The notes under the pieces are model-generated. The model searched no databases, was not told the DNA's origin, and was given only the letters and a program-made list of their open reading frames with translations. Below are positions 33,480 to 45,089 of a stretch of DNA of 64,000 nt, in pieces. The position numbers and the translations under genes were made by a program. Every line of letters starts with the position of its first letter. Position 1 is the first letter of the stretch. Source of the DNA: Ancylostoma caninum (Eukaryota > Nematoda > Chromadorea > Rhabditida > Ancylostomatidae); contig JBAJFG010000384.1 of the NCBI GenBank assembly GCA_037903475.1, positions 3,115,001-3,179,000 of the forward strand, written 5' to 3'.

Positions 33480-34995
33480 GAAAATAAATCGCTGTAATAT
33501 CTAGGCCGGAAAATGACACAGGTGCACTAGGACGATTTCGAAAATACTAATATAACACCATGGCAGAATCAGCGGACGAAAAGTGAAACAAAAGGAGAGT
33601 CGTGCCAGCTATTCAAATACAACTGAGGAGATATAGGTAGCTGCATCTACGTAGCTTGCTGTTCCAGAAAGATAGAGGAAGTGGAACAAAATTATGGCGA
33701 CAGCAGAAAGGTGTCTACATTTCTTATTTTCTCTTGGGTTGCTTTGCTGCTTCTTCCCTAAGGTTACATGTATTTACTAGCTAGCTTAGGATCTCATAGA
33801 GTTAAAGTTTTATGAATGTTCAATGTTTATACCCATTCCAACTCATCATCCCACTTCTGCTGCAGTGGTGCACGCTCCGTTTCTGAACGGCTCACGGTGT
33901 CCAGGAAATGTATTCAAATGTCTACATGTAGTTTGAATGCTTCAAATGTTAGAAACGCGTACGCAGGACCGCTTGGTTCGCTCGGCTTCTGAGACATATT
34001 CTTTCTTTAATCCTCTTGGAGACGTGCAGTAATGAAAGAATGCACTTCAAATGGTTTGAAATGAGTTGAATTAATTCCCTTCTGTGTCATTACCAGCGCA
34101 ATAACAGGGCGCTTCAAGGCGTGCGTAGCAAGTGTTTAGTAGTATTTTGCAATTTGATGCGACCTTCCATTTACTGCTGAAAAAACGTCATAAACGTTAT
34201 GACAGTCACAGGGTCAAGCGTGGTTACGAATTGGAACCCAAACCCCTATCCCTCTCCTCAACCCTCTTTTTTTTTCAACCGCCCCCTTCTACATGTAAAT
34301 TTTTACCTCACAAAGACCTTCTCCCCTTTTCTGCATACAAAATCCTATCCCCAATACGACACCTTCTCGACGAAAAGTCATCGCCATATGCTTGCTCCCA
34401 ATAAATAAGTGACAACTTGCATTCAACTGCGAATTATTGTTCAATTACTGCTTGAAAAGATAAATAAGTAATACAGAGGTAAGCAAATCAATTCACGAAC
34501 TTTATTTACTATGCTAAGAGCAGCAACGCAAGACATTCTCGTCACAAAATTGCGAATTGTTTTGATAACCGCATGTATGGGCAAATCTCTCTCTCTCTCC
34601 CTTTATGAAAAGGAAATCGCCCGTTCATTCTAATTTGTGGAATTCTGATTTCGGAAACTAAAGTACAAAAAATACAAGAGTATTTTAGGATAAGTCCAGT
34701 GGGCAGCTGCTGTGTTCAAAGGCAAGGTTCCGGCTAAATTCCATCTCTCGAATTTCTATTAGATTCGTTGTCCACGGTGACGCCTTGGACGGAAACTATA
34801 GAAAAATCTATGGAAAGATCCCGCAACGAACGCTTTCCATCGACGAATTTCGGTATGAAGTTTGCGGGTTGCGGCGTCCGTGCTTTCAAATAACATTATA
34901 CGGCGCGTCCTACATGCTGTTTGCTGTGGAGTCGTAGGAAAGAAATTCAAAAAAAAAGACTGAGGCCTATTTGATGGGGTGAAGAAGATTTCACG
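33480..34995. other. Intergenic sequence upstream of TMEM120 gene
   Basis: Contains only short frames and no recognisable repeat ends. It is the presumptive promoter side of the minus-strand TMEM120 gene, but no core promoter element can be called. A pyrimidine-rich run at 34245-34280 gives a low-complexity frame. Confidence 0.4.
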
Positions 34996-34997
34996 AA

Positions 34998-35008
34998 GCG
35001 TTCGTTAA

Positions 35009-35062
<54 letters not shown>

Positions 35063-35330
35063 TGGCGGACGCAGAAAGTGGGCGGGAGGGGGGGCGTGGG
35101 AAGAAAAGTGGGGTCTCCGCCGTTTTGGGGACCCAGACGGAAAATAAAATTAATAATAATATTAATTATAATAATAAACAATAAATAAAAAATATATTAA
35201 AAATAATAATAAAAATAAACAATTAAAAATAAACTAACACAAGATTTTTATTTGTATTGTAAAGTAATTTCGAAAATTTGGCGACCCATTCTCGGGGGGG
35301 GGCGCGCCCCCCCCCCCCCTGCGTCCGCCA

Positions 35331-35374
<44 letters not shown>
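34998..35374. repeat. (TA)n microsatellite split by a MITE
   Basis: TA repeat 34998-35058 and 35334-35374, interrupted by the hAT-type MITE. The two halves add up to about 100 bp of continuous TA before insertion. Confidence 0.9.
35060..35333. mobile_element. hAT-type MITE, copy 2
   Basis: A 274-bp element starting CAGTGGCGGACGCAG and ending in its mirror CTGCGTCCGCCACTG. The interior has GTGGGCGGGAGGGGGG, an AT-rich core (AATAATATTAATTATAATAA) and a long G-run/C-run hairpin next to the right end. The 5'-CAGTGGCG terminus and 8-bp duplication (seen cleanly in copy 3; ATATATAT here) place it near the hAT superfamily. Non-coding. Confidence 0.85.
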
Positions 35375-35377
<3 letters not shown>

Positions 35378-35379
35378 AT

Positions 35380-37449
35380 TATTGTTCAGTATGCACGCGC
35401 GCAGCTTTTATAGCTTGGAGCGCATTTTCCCACGGGTAGCGTAATCCTCGGACGTTTTGTCCCATATCTAGCGATGGAGCTCATATCGAGGTCTCAAACT
35501 TGGCAAACATGGTACATATATGGTTTGCACCCCAGAGAGCAGAAAAAGATTTTGACCGGACCTTCCATTCAACAGCTGCTGACCTCCATTTGGACGATAA
35601 CAATTCAGAATTGATAGAAATCGAAGGAATTAGGGAAATAGGGAAATAATGAGAACACTAAGGAAAACTAAAAATCACTTAAACAGGACTGAAGAGAAGT
35701 GAGAAATATCTCGGAACTTGATGATATGTGACTAAAACAACAAAAACTTTGAATCCAAGATCGAGTGGTAAAAAGTGTTTTTGCACGACTAGGCGTTCGC
35801 ACAGTTGATTTCGGTCGTGGACTGATATAATGGGGTCGGCGGAAGGCTGCATGGTGTGACGCCGTTTACGTAAAAACAAAAGCATAAACACATGTGAATG
35901 TCTCCGGATCAATCCAGCACAAAAGGTTGACCACACAGCATAAGATAGTCTGGATCTGTTCCGGTGCTGCGCCTAATACTATATTGTTTGCTATTCATCT
36001 GAACATTACATATGCTTGATTACATATGTTCAAGCAGCCAAAAAAAAAGAGAAACACAGCATTTGAGCAAGGATGAGAGAGGAAGTAGGGCTCTATTTCA
36101 ACTTTACCGGTCGGCTTTCTTTTCCTCAGTTTTCATTCGGCCCCTATTTGTAAAAAAGCATGCCCTTCACAAGCATTGTGCAATTCAACCCAGATGATTC
36201 CAAACGATAGATTGTAAAACTGATAATGAAAAACTGAATGTTACGACTACAGATGATTAATATGTGGTAAGTAGTTTCTTAGGAGATAGCTTCGTTGACA
36301 GAGCAAACGTGTGCGGGTGCAGGCAGCTGCTGCACTGCAGACGAGAAGCGGAACGCAAGCAGCAGTCACAAACAATGGGCATTGTTGTGACGTAAACATT
36401 CAGCTACAAGATGCACCCACGACTACCCCTGCTGAGTGAGCGCAATCAGTTCACTCAAGTTCAGCGTGAAAAGTCCGATTACAGTTCGTTCTGCTAGCTG
36501 GTTGGAACAGTAAAACATAACAGGTATTACGTAGAGGGAAATGGAGGGATAGGGTGAATGACTGAAGACGGACATTGGTGCTAAGACAAGAAAATGCGCC
36601 AGTAATGGAGACAAATGTATATTAGTCGATGAGGAGGACGGAAAATTGGCTCCGTGAACAGAAAACGCAGCACTTCCCCAGTGTAGTGATGCTGGAACGA
36701 ATCCAGGACAATTAAGGATCAGAGTGGTTTCCACCTCCACTGTACCTTGAGTGGGAAACTGGGCTTCACGTTGGTTGGAATGTAGCTCCCATGAGCGTAC
36801 ATTCAATTCAAAAAATTGCGCAACAACGGGCGCAGTTCTGCTGCACACACATTGCCCCGCGGACTTCAGCTGCGCGACGTCAGCATAGCTGACGTCATCC
36901 GACTGCGTCATTTCAAAACTTTTCTGACTCATGTTTCGTGGACTGCCGTACAGTTATTTGCATGCACTTTGTTTCTGAGACTGGATCCTCGTTCGCCCAG
37001 CACGCACAAATCCAGCCTCCCATATTTTTTCTCTGTTGAAAGTGCTCACAAATTCAATTTAGACCATTTCCTTAATAAATTTATAGTCGAGTGCCAAATG
37101 CTACTAAAATTAGCCTAGCTTTACATTGGAGCCGACAGATAAAGACGAAATTTGCATGGAACTCCTTGATGGAAAGATACTTATAGGCCCAATTTCATAA
37201 CGATGGACAGGCCGGAATTCAGCCAGTGAAAGCCAGAATGCTGATGTCGAATAGAAAAAGCTTCAATAAGTTACACATTATGTTTAACACAAGTGACTAT
37301 ATGACAAACAATCCGTCTATCCATTCTTTCCATTGTTCTGCCTACATGGTAATCTAACAAAACTTATGAATCATTATTCTGTGGACCAAGGTCGATACTA
37401 AAGGACTTGTCCAACGTGTAGAAGCAAAAAATGTAAAAGAAAAGGCAAT
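35380..37449. other. Intergenic sequence without a supported gene
   Basis: A 169-codon minus-strand frame (36423-36932) is the longest here. It ends in a hydrophobic stretch but starts without a signal peptide and shows no splice-consistent partners or known motif. A palindromic CRE-like pair lies at 36876-36897 (listed separately). Otherwise nothing was recognised. Confidence 0.4.
36876..36897. promoter_or_regulatory. Palindromic CRE-like pair
   Basis: GACGTCAGC-ATA-GCTGACGTC is a perfect 21-base palindrome, and the right half extends to the full cAMP response element TGACGTCA (36890-36897). Such a site could bind CREB/ATF-type bZIP proteins. There is no clear gene start beside it, so function is only inferred. 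Confidence 0.35.
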
Positions 37450-37987
37450 ACAGGGTGCGGAAAAAGTATTGATATTTTTTTGTTTTTGTGCGCTTTTGAA
37501 CGGCGAAGAACAATTTATTTGTGTCTTTCCATGGTTAATTCTCATTTTAGGAACAATCCATACGTGTTCCAACAAGATTCAACCCACCTCATATGGTTCA
37601 CAAGACGAAACAGTGGCACCATCAACTTTTGTAATCAAATCTTTGCGATTTCATTTCTTCCCAAGGACGGATATCAAATAGCACCGACTCACTTGATCTC
37701 TTAGTATGGGAACAAGCAGAACTTTATGTTAAAACTCACAAAAATATCACTTCTTTACAAGCCGTTTTGACCCGTCAACGGGAAAATCTCGATGCGGACA
37801 CCGTGGATGCCTTCCTGCGCCATATCCGCGAGTGTATCGAAACAAAAGGAGACCGAATTGAGGATGAATGATTGAATGTCAATTGTTACTTAGTTATTAA
37901 TCTTACTCAATAGAAAATATTGCAGTAACTATATCTATGGCGTTGTTGTAGAGATTGATTTCACTATCAATACTTTTCCGCGCCCTG
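37450..37987 (+). mobile_element. Tc1/mariner-like deletion derivative
   Basis: A 538-bp element with inverted ends CAGGGTGCGGAAAAAGTATT and its mirror (CAGGGCGCGGAAAAGTATT), flanked by TA on both sides. It retains the 3' half of a transposase: NNPYVFQQDS, which carries the second catalytic aspartate context, then after a frameshift AELYVKTHKNITSLQAVL and DTVDAFLRHIRECIETKGD followed by a stop at about 37870. The N-terminal DNA-binding half is deleted, so it cannot move itself. Confidence 0.85.
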
Positions 37988-37989
37988 TA

Positions 37990-40900
37990 TATGGGGAATG
38001 TGGGGAGATGGGGAGACACTGAGAAGAGGGCAAGGCTGTCAAAGAGTTAAATTAAGTTAATGATGCATCGATCTGTTTCTTCACTCAATTTTCTCCTCTA
38101 AATTTCCTCCTCTATTCATTTAAAACGCCACGGCATGCCTCCACTTATTCGAGCAGCAGGGCTAAGTGGTGGAAGAATAGAGTAGCCTTTGAAAAATGAG
38201 GGACTCATTTTTTAGGAAAAAGTGAAAGATACGTAAAGGCAAAATTGAATTAAGCAGAAATATTTAAAATTACAAATGTGATGGGTGCAAGCGAAGCGAG
38301 TACCGTTTTCTTCCCGCTATTAGATTAAGGTCATTTCCTCAATTTTTTGCGCAGAATTAAACGTGGAACTACATAGAGTGTGAAGAATGTGGACAGAAAG
38401 AGACAGGAACCCTGCAAAATGCACCGCAGAATTATTGCGGATTTTAAGAAATAATGAAGGCATCCTAAGCATTGTTTTCGACTATCCTGAACCTACGATC
38501 TGTCAATATAACAGTAAAGGTATCAGAATGAACTTGCAATTCAAACGAGTTGGCATCAGACGAATCTGACTTGCAACATATAAGTAAAAGAAAGAATTGT
38601 TCATGTTTTTATTTCATTTCTGATCTCTTGAAGATTTAACTGAGCTACTCTCCAAAAAGTCAAAAAATTTCAGCTTGTGAGCCCAGAAAAGAACTACCAC
38701 ACAAACTCCTGCTAGACCACAAAAGTTTTGGGAGATTGAGAAGAATTCCATCGGTAGAGCCATGCACTTAAAAGTTCTACTTCTCAAAAAAAAAGTTCCG
38801 TCAGAGTGACCTTGACAATAAAAGCAGTTGCAGTTGCGTACCACAGCGGAAGAAGGATTGGAAGAACGTCAAGTTCTCGCAACGGGACGGGTTTTTGCAG
38901 TGGCAGACATGAATTGAACTCGGTAAGCCGAGTTGATTAGATAGCTGCAGTGCTATCAAACGCCCCCACGACCTTTGGACTGTCGAACCAGTTGCTAATT
39001 ATGGATGGTACTAGTTTGTCTGCAGCACAGGCTACTACACATATGTATTTTTCACGGAAATAAAAAAATTCGTAAAGATGAGACTGCAGCAAGGTCCAAC
39101 AACTATCCACGGTGAATATTCTGCTGTATGTGCTTCTGCTCCGTCCAGGTTCATAGGTGAAACTCGTTTATTGGTGGTCTAACGGAGTTTGACATCTGCG
39201 TTTGGTAGACATAGATATGGAAAGTACGGCGGCGATGAGTACGATGCAATGTGTAGCATAATATGAAATCTCGGCGAGAAAGGCATAAGAAGCATTCTGG
39301 ATTTCTGCAAGAAATCCAAGCATGAATAACAGGAACGAATGTTTGTCTGTAAATTACAAATGGCTTTCTCCCTTTCGTATCATTATGTGAGCTTTAGGGA
39401 TAAGCGGATAACCCGGGCCCCATAAACCATCTGGGCAACCGGATGACACTCACTTCACCGCAGCGAATGTCTTGATCGGGCGTGCGGGCAACCGCGGAAA
39501 ATGGTGGACTTGAAGGTTTGTACTCGGGGGGGGGGGGGCGGAGTTGCCCTTAGTGCAGCCAGAACGATGTTGTACTGGCCAGGAGGGAAGAGACATTTGG
39601 TGGCTGAGAACACAGATTCAAACTTTACTCCACTTGCAGACCTCTGAGAAGTCGTTCCGACGAAACCTTAGGCCACGAATAAACGGGTGCCACCTATCAA
39701 CCTGGCCCGAGCAGAAGCACATACAGCAGAATATTCATGATGGTCAGGTGCAAAAATCAGAGGACACTGAGACAATCGTCAGTGAGTATATCAAGAATTC
39801 CAGGGGTTCTCCTCAGGTTGAGCTCTTCTTCCAAGCAGTGGCAGCCCTAGCCCATTCATTTCTATGTTCCTAGTGTTTGTGACAACAATTTCCGTGAGAT
39901 ACACTTTCCTCTGACCCCCCCCCCCCCCCATCTCACTGCTTTTTAATTCATTCTCTTTCCATCTAAGGTTTGGAACAAAACGAACAATTTTCCGTTTTTT
40001 TTTATTGATAGCTTGTTTATTGATTAACTACTGATTATCCGTCACTACTAGGGACTGCTTCCACTACCTCCGAGGCGCACCAGGATATTCCGGCTTTGAT
40101 TTGCTAGGCTTTTTTTCCTCCAGATAGTGTACTTTCGAGTGTAAGAGAATAAACAAATGAATACTACGGCTAGTCAACCACAACGAGTGCTACTTTTGGA
40201 GAGGTCACAAAACTGAAAGGAGGTTACCACATTATAACATTACTATGGCAAACTGTGTAGAAACTGTGTTAAAAAAACAGAGGCTCGATTCCGCTAGCAG
40301 CCTTTAAATGCCAAGTGAACGCAACTCCACGTCGGGGTATCCCTCCGTACAATCTTTGCTCTCGTTATCGCAGTTCACTATCAGCGATATTTGACAACTG
40401 TCGACGAAAATTCTGGAAATTGCGTGATTCAGTGATAAAAGCTCGCAGAGCCATGACCATGTTTGGTGTTCAGCACGAAGAAACCTCGTCTTGATGGCTG
40501 AAGGAGGACATTCAAGTTGGCTAACTCTTCGACAACCCATTAAAATTTTCCTTGAAATGTCTCGGAACAGGCAGGTCTGTTGACGGAGTCCGCCTGTAAT
40601 GCGTCAGCAGCAGATATTTATTGCTGTCTGTTCGCGACACATATCGAAGGCGAAGTAGATGGGCGTGTTATTCGATTCAGGAAGAAACGGGACTTTGCGA
40701 AGAAACGCAGTCAGGAACAGTGGAATCAGCACAAAACTGAGAGGCATGAAAGGATACCGATGGGAGCATGAGATTTCGATTCAGGTGCCAGGAGTTGAAA
40801 CAATGCAAGTAGATGAATGAGCAGGTGCCGAACAGCAAGGCTGTTTATTTACTTAATTGTTTATTTATCTATTCATTTATCCGTTCGAACGCATATAGCG

Positions 40901-41050
40901 ACGCGCCAGCAAAACAAACACAAAGGACAGAGAAGCCTGAAATTCGAGAAAAACTCCGCCACGTTTTCCTTTAAAAAAAACTTACAGAAACGAAAATATG
41001 TAAGGGGGACATAATGCATATTTCCGCTAAAACTTCAGCCACGAAAGCAC
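37990..41050. other. Intergenic sequence without a supported gene
   Basis: Short frames only; those at 38387-38569, 39544-39873 and 40580-40771 were read through and show no known domain or splice chain. G and C homopolymer runs occur at 39528 and 39917. A CAAGCGAAGCGAG word at about 38290 resembles the CTCGCTTCGCT word at 44636 in opposite orientation. Confidence 0.4.
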
Positions 41051-42199
41051 AAATGTGTCTAGTAATGTGTTCTGAAGCAATGATGCCGCCAAAGACCTGT
41101 TTCATCCTTATCGCTTACCCGAATCGGCTCGACTACCACTGATGAACTAAGGTTTACTAAATGGCGCTGAGAGAAGTGCACAATGAGGGGAAACAGGAGA
41201 ACACTGCGAATCTGGTAAACCACGAACTGAGCAGAGCTCATTTGCGAAAACGAGAGGGAGTCAAGGTCACATTTTAGGCATTCCTCATAAAAACACTGTT
41301 GCGTCCACATCCATCTTGATTTAGGTTATCCAACACCTCCGTTCATTCCAAGGTTCCTTTCTCAGTCGGACCATCGCCCCAGTGAGTATCCTAGCTGGTC
41401 CCAAGGCTTGATTCGAGAAATCTGTCACCTTTAAACGTCTAAAAGAGCGCTAAGAATTACAGATTCTATTACCACGATCGCCATTACCTATATGAGGGAA
41501 AAAATGGTGAGATTTGCATTCTACAGATGGCATGATCTCAATGTTCTATGCCATATGGGTTGTAATCAAAACAATTCTATTGGACGATCAACAATACGTC
41601 AGATTCGAATGTCTGGAAATCGTTCAATTTCTCTGAATGCGGGTGTTTTTTGCGTTGCGATCGTGAATTAGTAGCACGAGAAGGAGAAGGTGGCAAAAGA
41701 GTACTGAAATTTCATGTGAAGAGTTTTGCCCAAGGAAACAGAACATGGAATCGCTAGTATTACACATGTGCAAGAGCACCATGACCATCCTCCAAAGGTA
41801 TAAAGAGCTCCTTTCCTCTAGGTTTGAAAAAGATATAGCATAGCTGGTTCGATTTAAACTGCTTAACTGTTACGTCACGGATGTGAAAATTACTAATTAT
41901 CTCTTCAAGCAACCGCCCATGGACTCAGGCCTGAACATCCACATGCTCAACAAGTAGAACAATGGTAAGGAGTGGTCGCCGCCTCCGAGTTTTTGCTTAA
42001 AAAAGACACAAACTGGCGGCGTAACAATGCGACATCTTCTTTGTGAGCGAGAACCATGGCTATGTTTAGCGGCCAAATATGGCCGGTCACCAACCCATGA
42101 CGATTTTACAAACGGCTATCACGAGGCAGAAACAGTGGACAACGCCGCGTGCAGGGGATGTGCGAAAACGTCGATGTTATTCGATTGTCTGGGGAACAC

Positions 42200-42349
42200 C
42201 TGTGCGGCGCATGCGTATCACGTCGCTCGCCGAGAAAACAACTGGCTGCGCCGTGAAATCTTCCCGGATAAACTGAGCCAGAAGCAAAACATAATTTGCC
42301 GATAGGAAATGAAAGAGTCTGAAGTGCACAAATTCGAACCACTGTGAGC
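42200..42349 (-). CDS. Possible orphan exon of a multi-pass membrane protein
   Basis: A 150-nt minus-strand segment has a clean TTTTTAG acceptor and a CACAG/GTGTTC donor. It encodes QWFEFVHFRLFHFL, then SANYVLLLAQFIRED and FTAQPVVFSASDVIRMRR. One hydrophobic helix flanked by basic and aromatic residues is compatible with a nematode seven-helix chemoreceptor (Sre-like pattern), but I could not chain it in phase to neighbours. Hydrophobic minus-strand pieces near 41775 and 41180 may belong to the same, possibly decayed, gene. Confidence 0.3.
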
Positions 42350-42789
42350 CTAAAAACACACAGAAGATTACTCACTGAACTGTGACGAGTGTGGAGGCTA
42401 CTCTGCAATAGAAGGCGTGGCAAAAGCATGGCGACACTGGGGAAAAAGTTTTAAACACCAAAAGGAGTAGTTCTGAAATCCTAAACATAAAATCCCGCCG
42501 AATATTGGAGGCACAGTGGTCAATGTGCCAATCCTCACCGTTTTTCACTCTCAACATTGTTATCAAAGGAGGAGGATTAGTACTTCTATTTAAAAGGTAC
42601 ATTTGGGAAAAAGACGAAAAGCAACAGTAGACAAAGCCGCCCGCTTGAGCTACACAACAGGACCTATAGTGAATGCCGTTATAGGATGGAGTATATGGGT
42701 GTCCAGACAATCAGAACGCCAGCGCATGGATTGTGCTGGCGCATGGATTGCGAGGAACCCCAAGCATTCAGCACGTAATACATAGCAAA

Positions 42790-44580
42790 CAAGCATTGAC
42801 TCAACCTCCTGCAGAACGAACTAAGCTAACCAGTTACGGTGTTTTCTAGGCTCACCGAAACAAAACAGCCCCCAAATGCTTCATGCACCAAAAATCGACA
42901 CCGCCAGTCCTAGAAACGATCACGAATTCATATACTATTGCAGAGACTGGTAAGCCTAAATTCTAATTTGTTACACAAGCAAATTCGCGTACACAATAGA
43001 ATGAAACAGTGTTACAAAATAAAAATATGACCTTATAAGCACACTGCTTGATTCCGACCTATGAAATGACTGCAACAGGAACAACAATAAAGTTCTTCGA
43101 AGACGAATGAACGCGTGTCACCTAATCGAGTACCTATCGACCATGCGTTTGAACGAAAAGAAGATGGATGCGATTATAATCTTTTTACGAGTGCGGGTCC
43201 TTAGTTACCCTTGGCATCTGGCACGAAGGGAAGCGAGCGCCCTTTGCAGTTGCTATCGGCACTAAGACATCAACGCAATGTTCTAATTTCGATAGCAATG
43301 GTAATGATAGAGTGGTAAAATTGTTCTTGGCCACTTTTTTCACCAGTTCACCTTTTTACAAATTACAAAATCTTCGATTTTCTGGGATTCTGTGCTCATT
43401 TGCGAAAGACTCAGTAAATGATGACTATTTAATGAAATGAAATTATTAAACGATTTTAATTGGAGAAAATCTGACTGAAGCAACAAAGAGCAGTTCAAAG
43501 TCCCGATGTTTTGAAAAATCTCTCCCTTACATTTGACTATTATCGATGATAAATCTTTTTAGACTTTATTTTCCTTCCTGAATCCTTGATTTCACCAAGG
43601 CTCATCTGACGGAAAAAAACCTGAAGTGCTCTGAAAACCCAAGGATAGTTCTGAGCGGAAGGATATCTTCCATGATCGGTCTACGCAGCAGGCCTCGCTC
43701 CGGCTGCAGCTAACATGTCGGTTAACTAAGTGCCGCCCCCCACTTTTTACTGAGCTATTAGTAAGCAGAAACCGCTTTGTTGTTGAAGAAACGCAATCCC
43801 CGCTGGTCCTTGCCCTAGGTAATACTAACTTTGGAGAACTCCCTCATGGTGACGGCATCCTAGTGCAAAAATCTTCAGGTTTCCGCCCGCATCTACCATG
43901 CCTTGGTGGCAGGAGAACAAAAGCTCAGACTATAACAAAGAGGGAGCCCCACTGGTATCTGTGACTCATTGATAGAAACATGCCATGTAGAAAGATATGG
44001 AGGATGTTGTAGTGAACAGGTCTGCGCCACAGGACAGTGCTCCCGATCGCCTTGCGACTGTGTGGGAGAAAATGCAATGAGAAGAGGAAGCCGCCCTCCC
44101 TCGTGTACCTTGACCTTATACGACAAAAGCGCTCGTGCCACAGGAAAAGGTTGGGCGAACTTGATCCTTTCCGATCGCTCGTAATACGAATTTGGTCTTC
44201 ACTAGCACTATATGTGATGCTAGGTGATGTAATCGCAAGCAGACTAAGGTCACTTGGCTACACTGGAACAGGTCTCAAAAAAAAAATAAAAAGTTTATTA
44301 TTCCCGCACCACATGGCAAATACAGAGCAATACTCATTAACACATCAGTGCAAAAAATACCCACACTTATCAATCCATTTGGATTTCAAAAAATAAAAGG
44401 CAAAACATAATTTACGAAGACAGAGGCTGGATAGAATTTCGACGGGAGAATTCAGATGTGGGAAGATATAAAAGGCACAGAGTCATCGTGTTCTTCTTAA
44501 TAATCAGCAAAAAAATCTTCCGACTATATGTCTCTACTTCCTACCAGCGATTAACATCAAATTCCGTCAATTTCGACTTA
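42790..44580. other. Intergenic or repeat-derived sequence, unclassified
   Basis: AT-rich to 43,650, then a GC-richer block (about 43680-44200) whose plus-strand frame is Cys-rich (CCSEQVCATGQCSRSPCDC). I read it as a non-coding repeat because both strands stay open with odd composition and no splice sites bracket it. No family assigned. Confidence 0.35.
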
Positions 44581-44591
44581 TTATTATACCA

Positions 44592-44625
44592 GTCTGGCCG
44601 TCCGGCTAATGCCGGACTTCCAGAC
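44592..44625. other. Strong 34-base hairpin
   Basis: GTCTGG-cc-GTCCGGC-TAAT-GCCGGAC-tt-CCAGAC folds into a stem of 7 plus 6 pairs with one small internal loop and a TAAT tetraloop. It is followed after 10 bases by GCTCGCTTCGCTCGC. It could be a transposon sub-terminal hairpin; no TC or CTRR ends typical of a Helitron were found, so it is left unassigned. Confidence 0.4.
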
Positions 44626-44829
44626 TTCTATTGGTGCTCGCTTCGCTCGCATACTGCATGTTGAAAGCAAACACAAACGTGTAAATGGATTGATAAAATC
44701 TGCATCCATCCACGCAGTTCTATCGCTCCCCTGAGAAACCCTTGATTCCATAGGTGGTGGCTTTCCCCCATATGAACGAAGTCATGTTCTTCCATATGAG
44801 CGAAGTTAGTGGCCGTGAAGAATTGAGTG

Positions 44830-44960
44830 TGACCAATTCAGTGCAAATGTTATCTTGAAATGATTTAGGCTCAACTGGTTGTTGTGGTAATTCAAGTGAT
44901 AAGGGTCCACCGGTGTATACAAACGGAAAGGAAGGAGTGGTTCATTCTGACACAAACGGA
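44830..44960 (-). repeat. Dispersed repeat, copy 1 (TATACACC.GT.GACCCTTATCA)
   Basis: Read on the minus strand, this segment matches 63800-63900 on the plus strand: both translate to YTPVDPYHL.YHN.Q..NH.K. The shared block is about 75-100 bp with roughly a quarter of bases changed, and lies directly before the 59-bp minisatellite here. GGACCCTTATCAC also resembles part of the minisatellite unit, so the array may have arisen from this repeat. Confidence 0.5.
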
Positions 44961-45089
44961 ATGGGAAGAGAACACGGATACGAAAGGAAACAATGTACAT
45001 CTAGGTGATTTAAGTAGGAGGGTCCGCCGAAACAGGATAAGCATACTCCTCATGCAGAAATATGTAGACCCGAATAGCGAATTCCTTTT

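Noticed and set aside
36423..36932. 169-codon minus-strand frame as a single-exon gene
   Set aside because: No signal peptide or family motif and no splice-consistent neighbours; kept only as part of an intergenic description.
44592..44660. Helitron 3' end
   Set aside because: The strong hairpin is present, but no CTRR terminus follows at the usual distance and no matching TC start was found.
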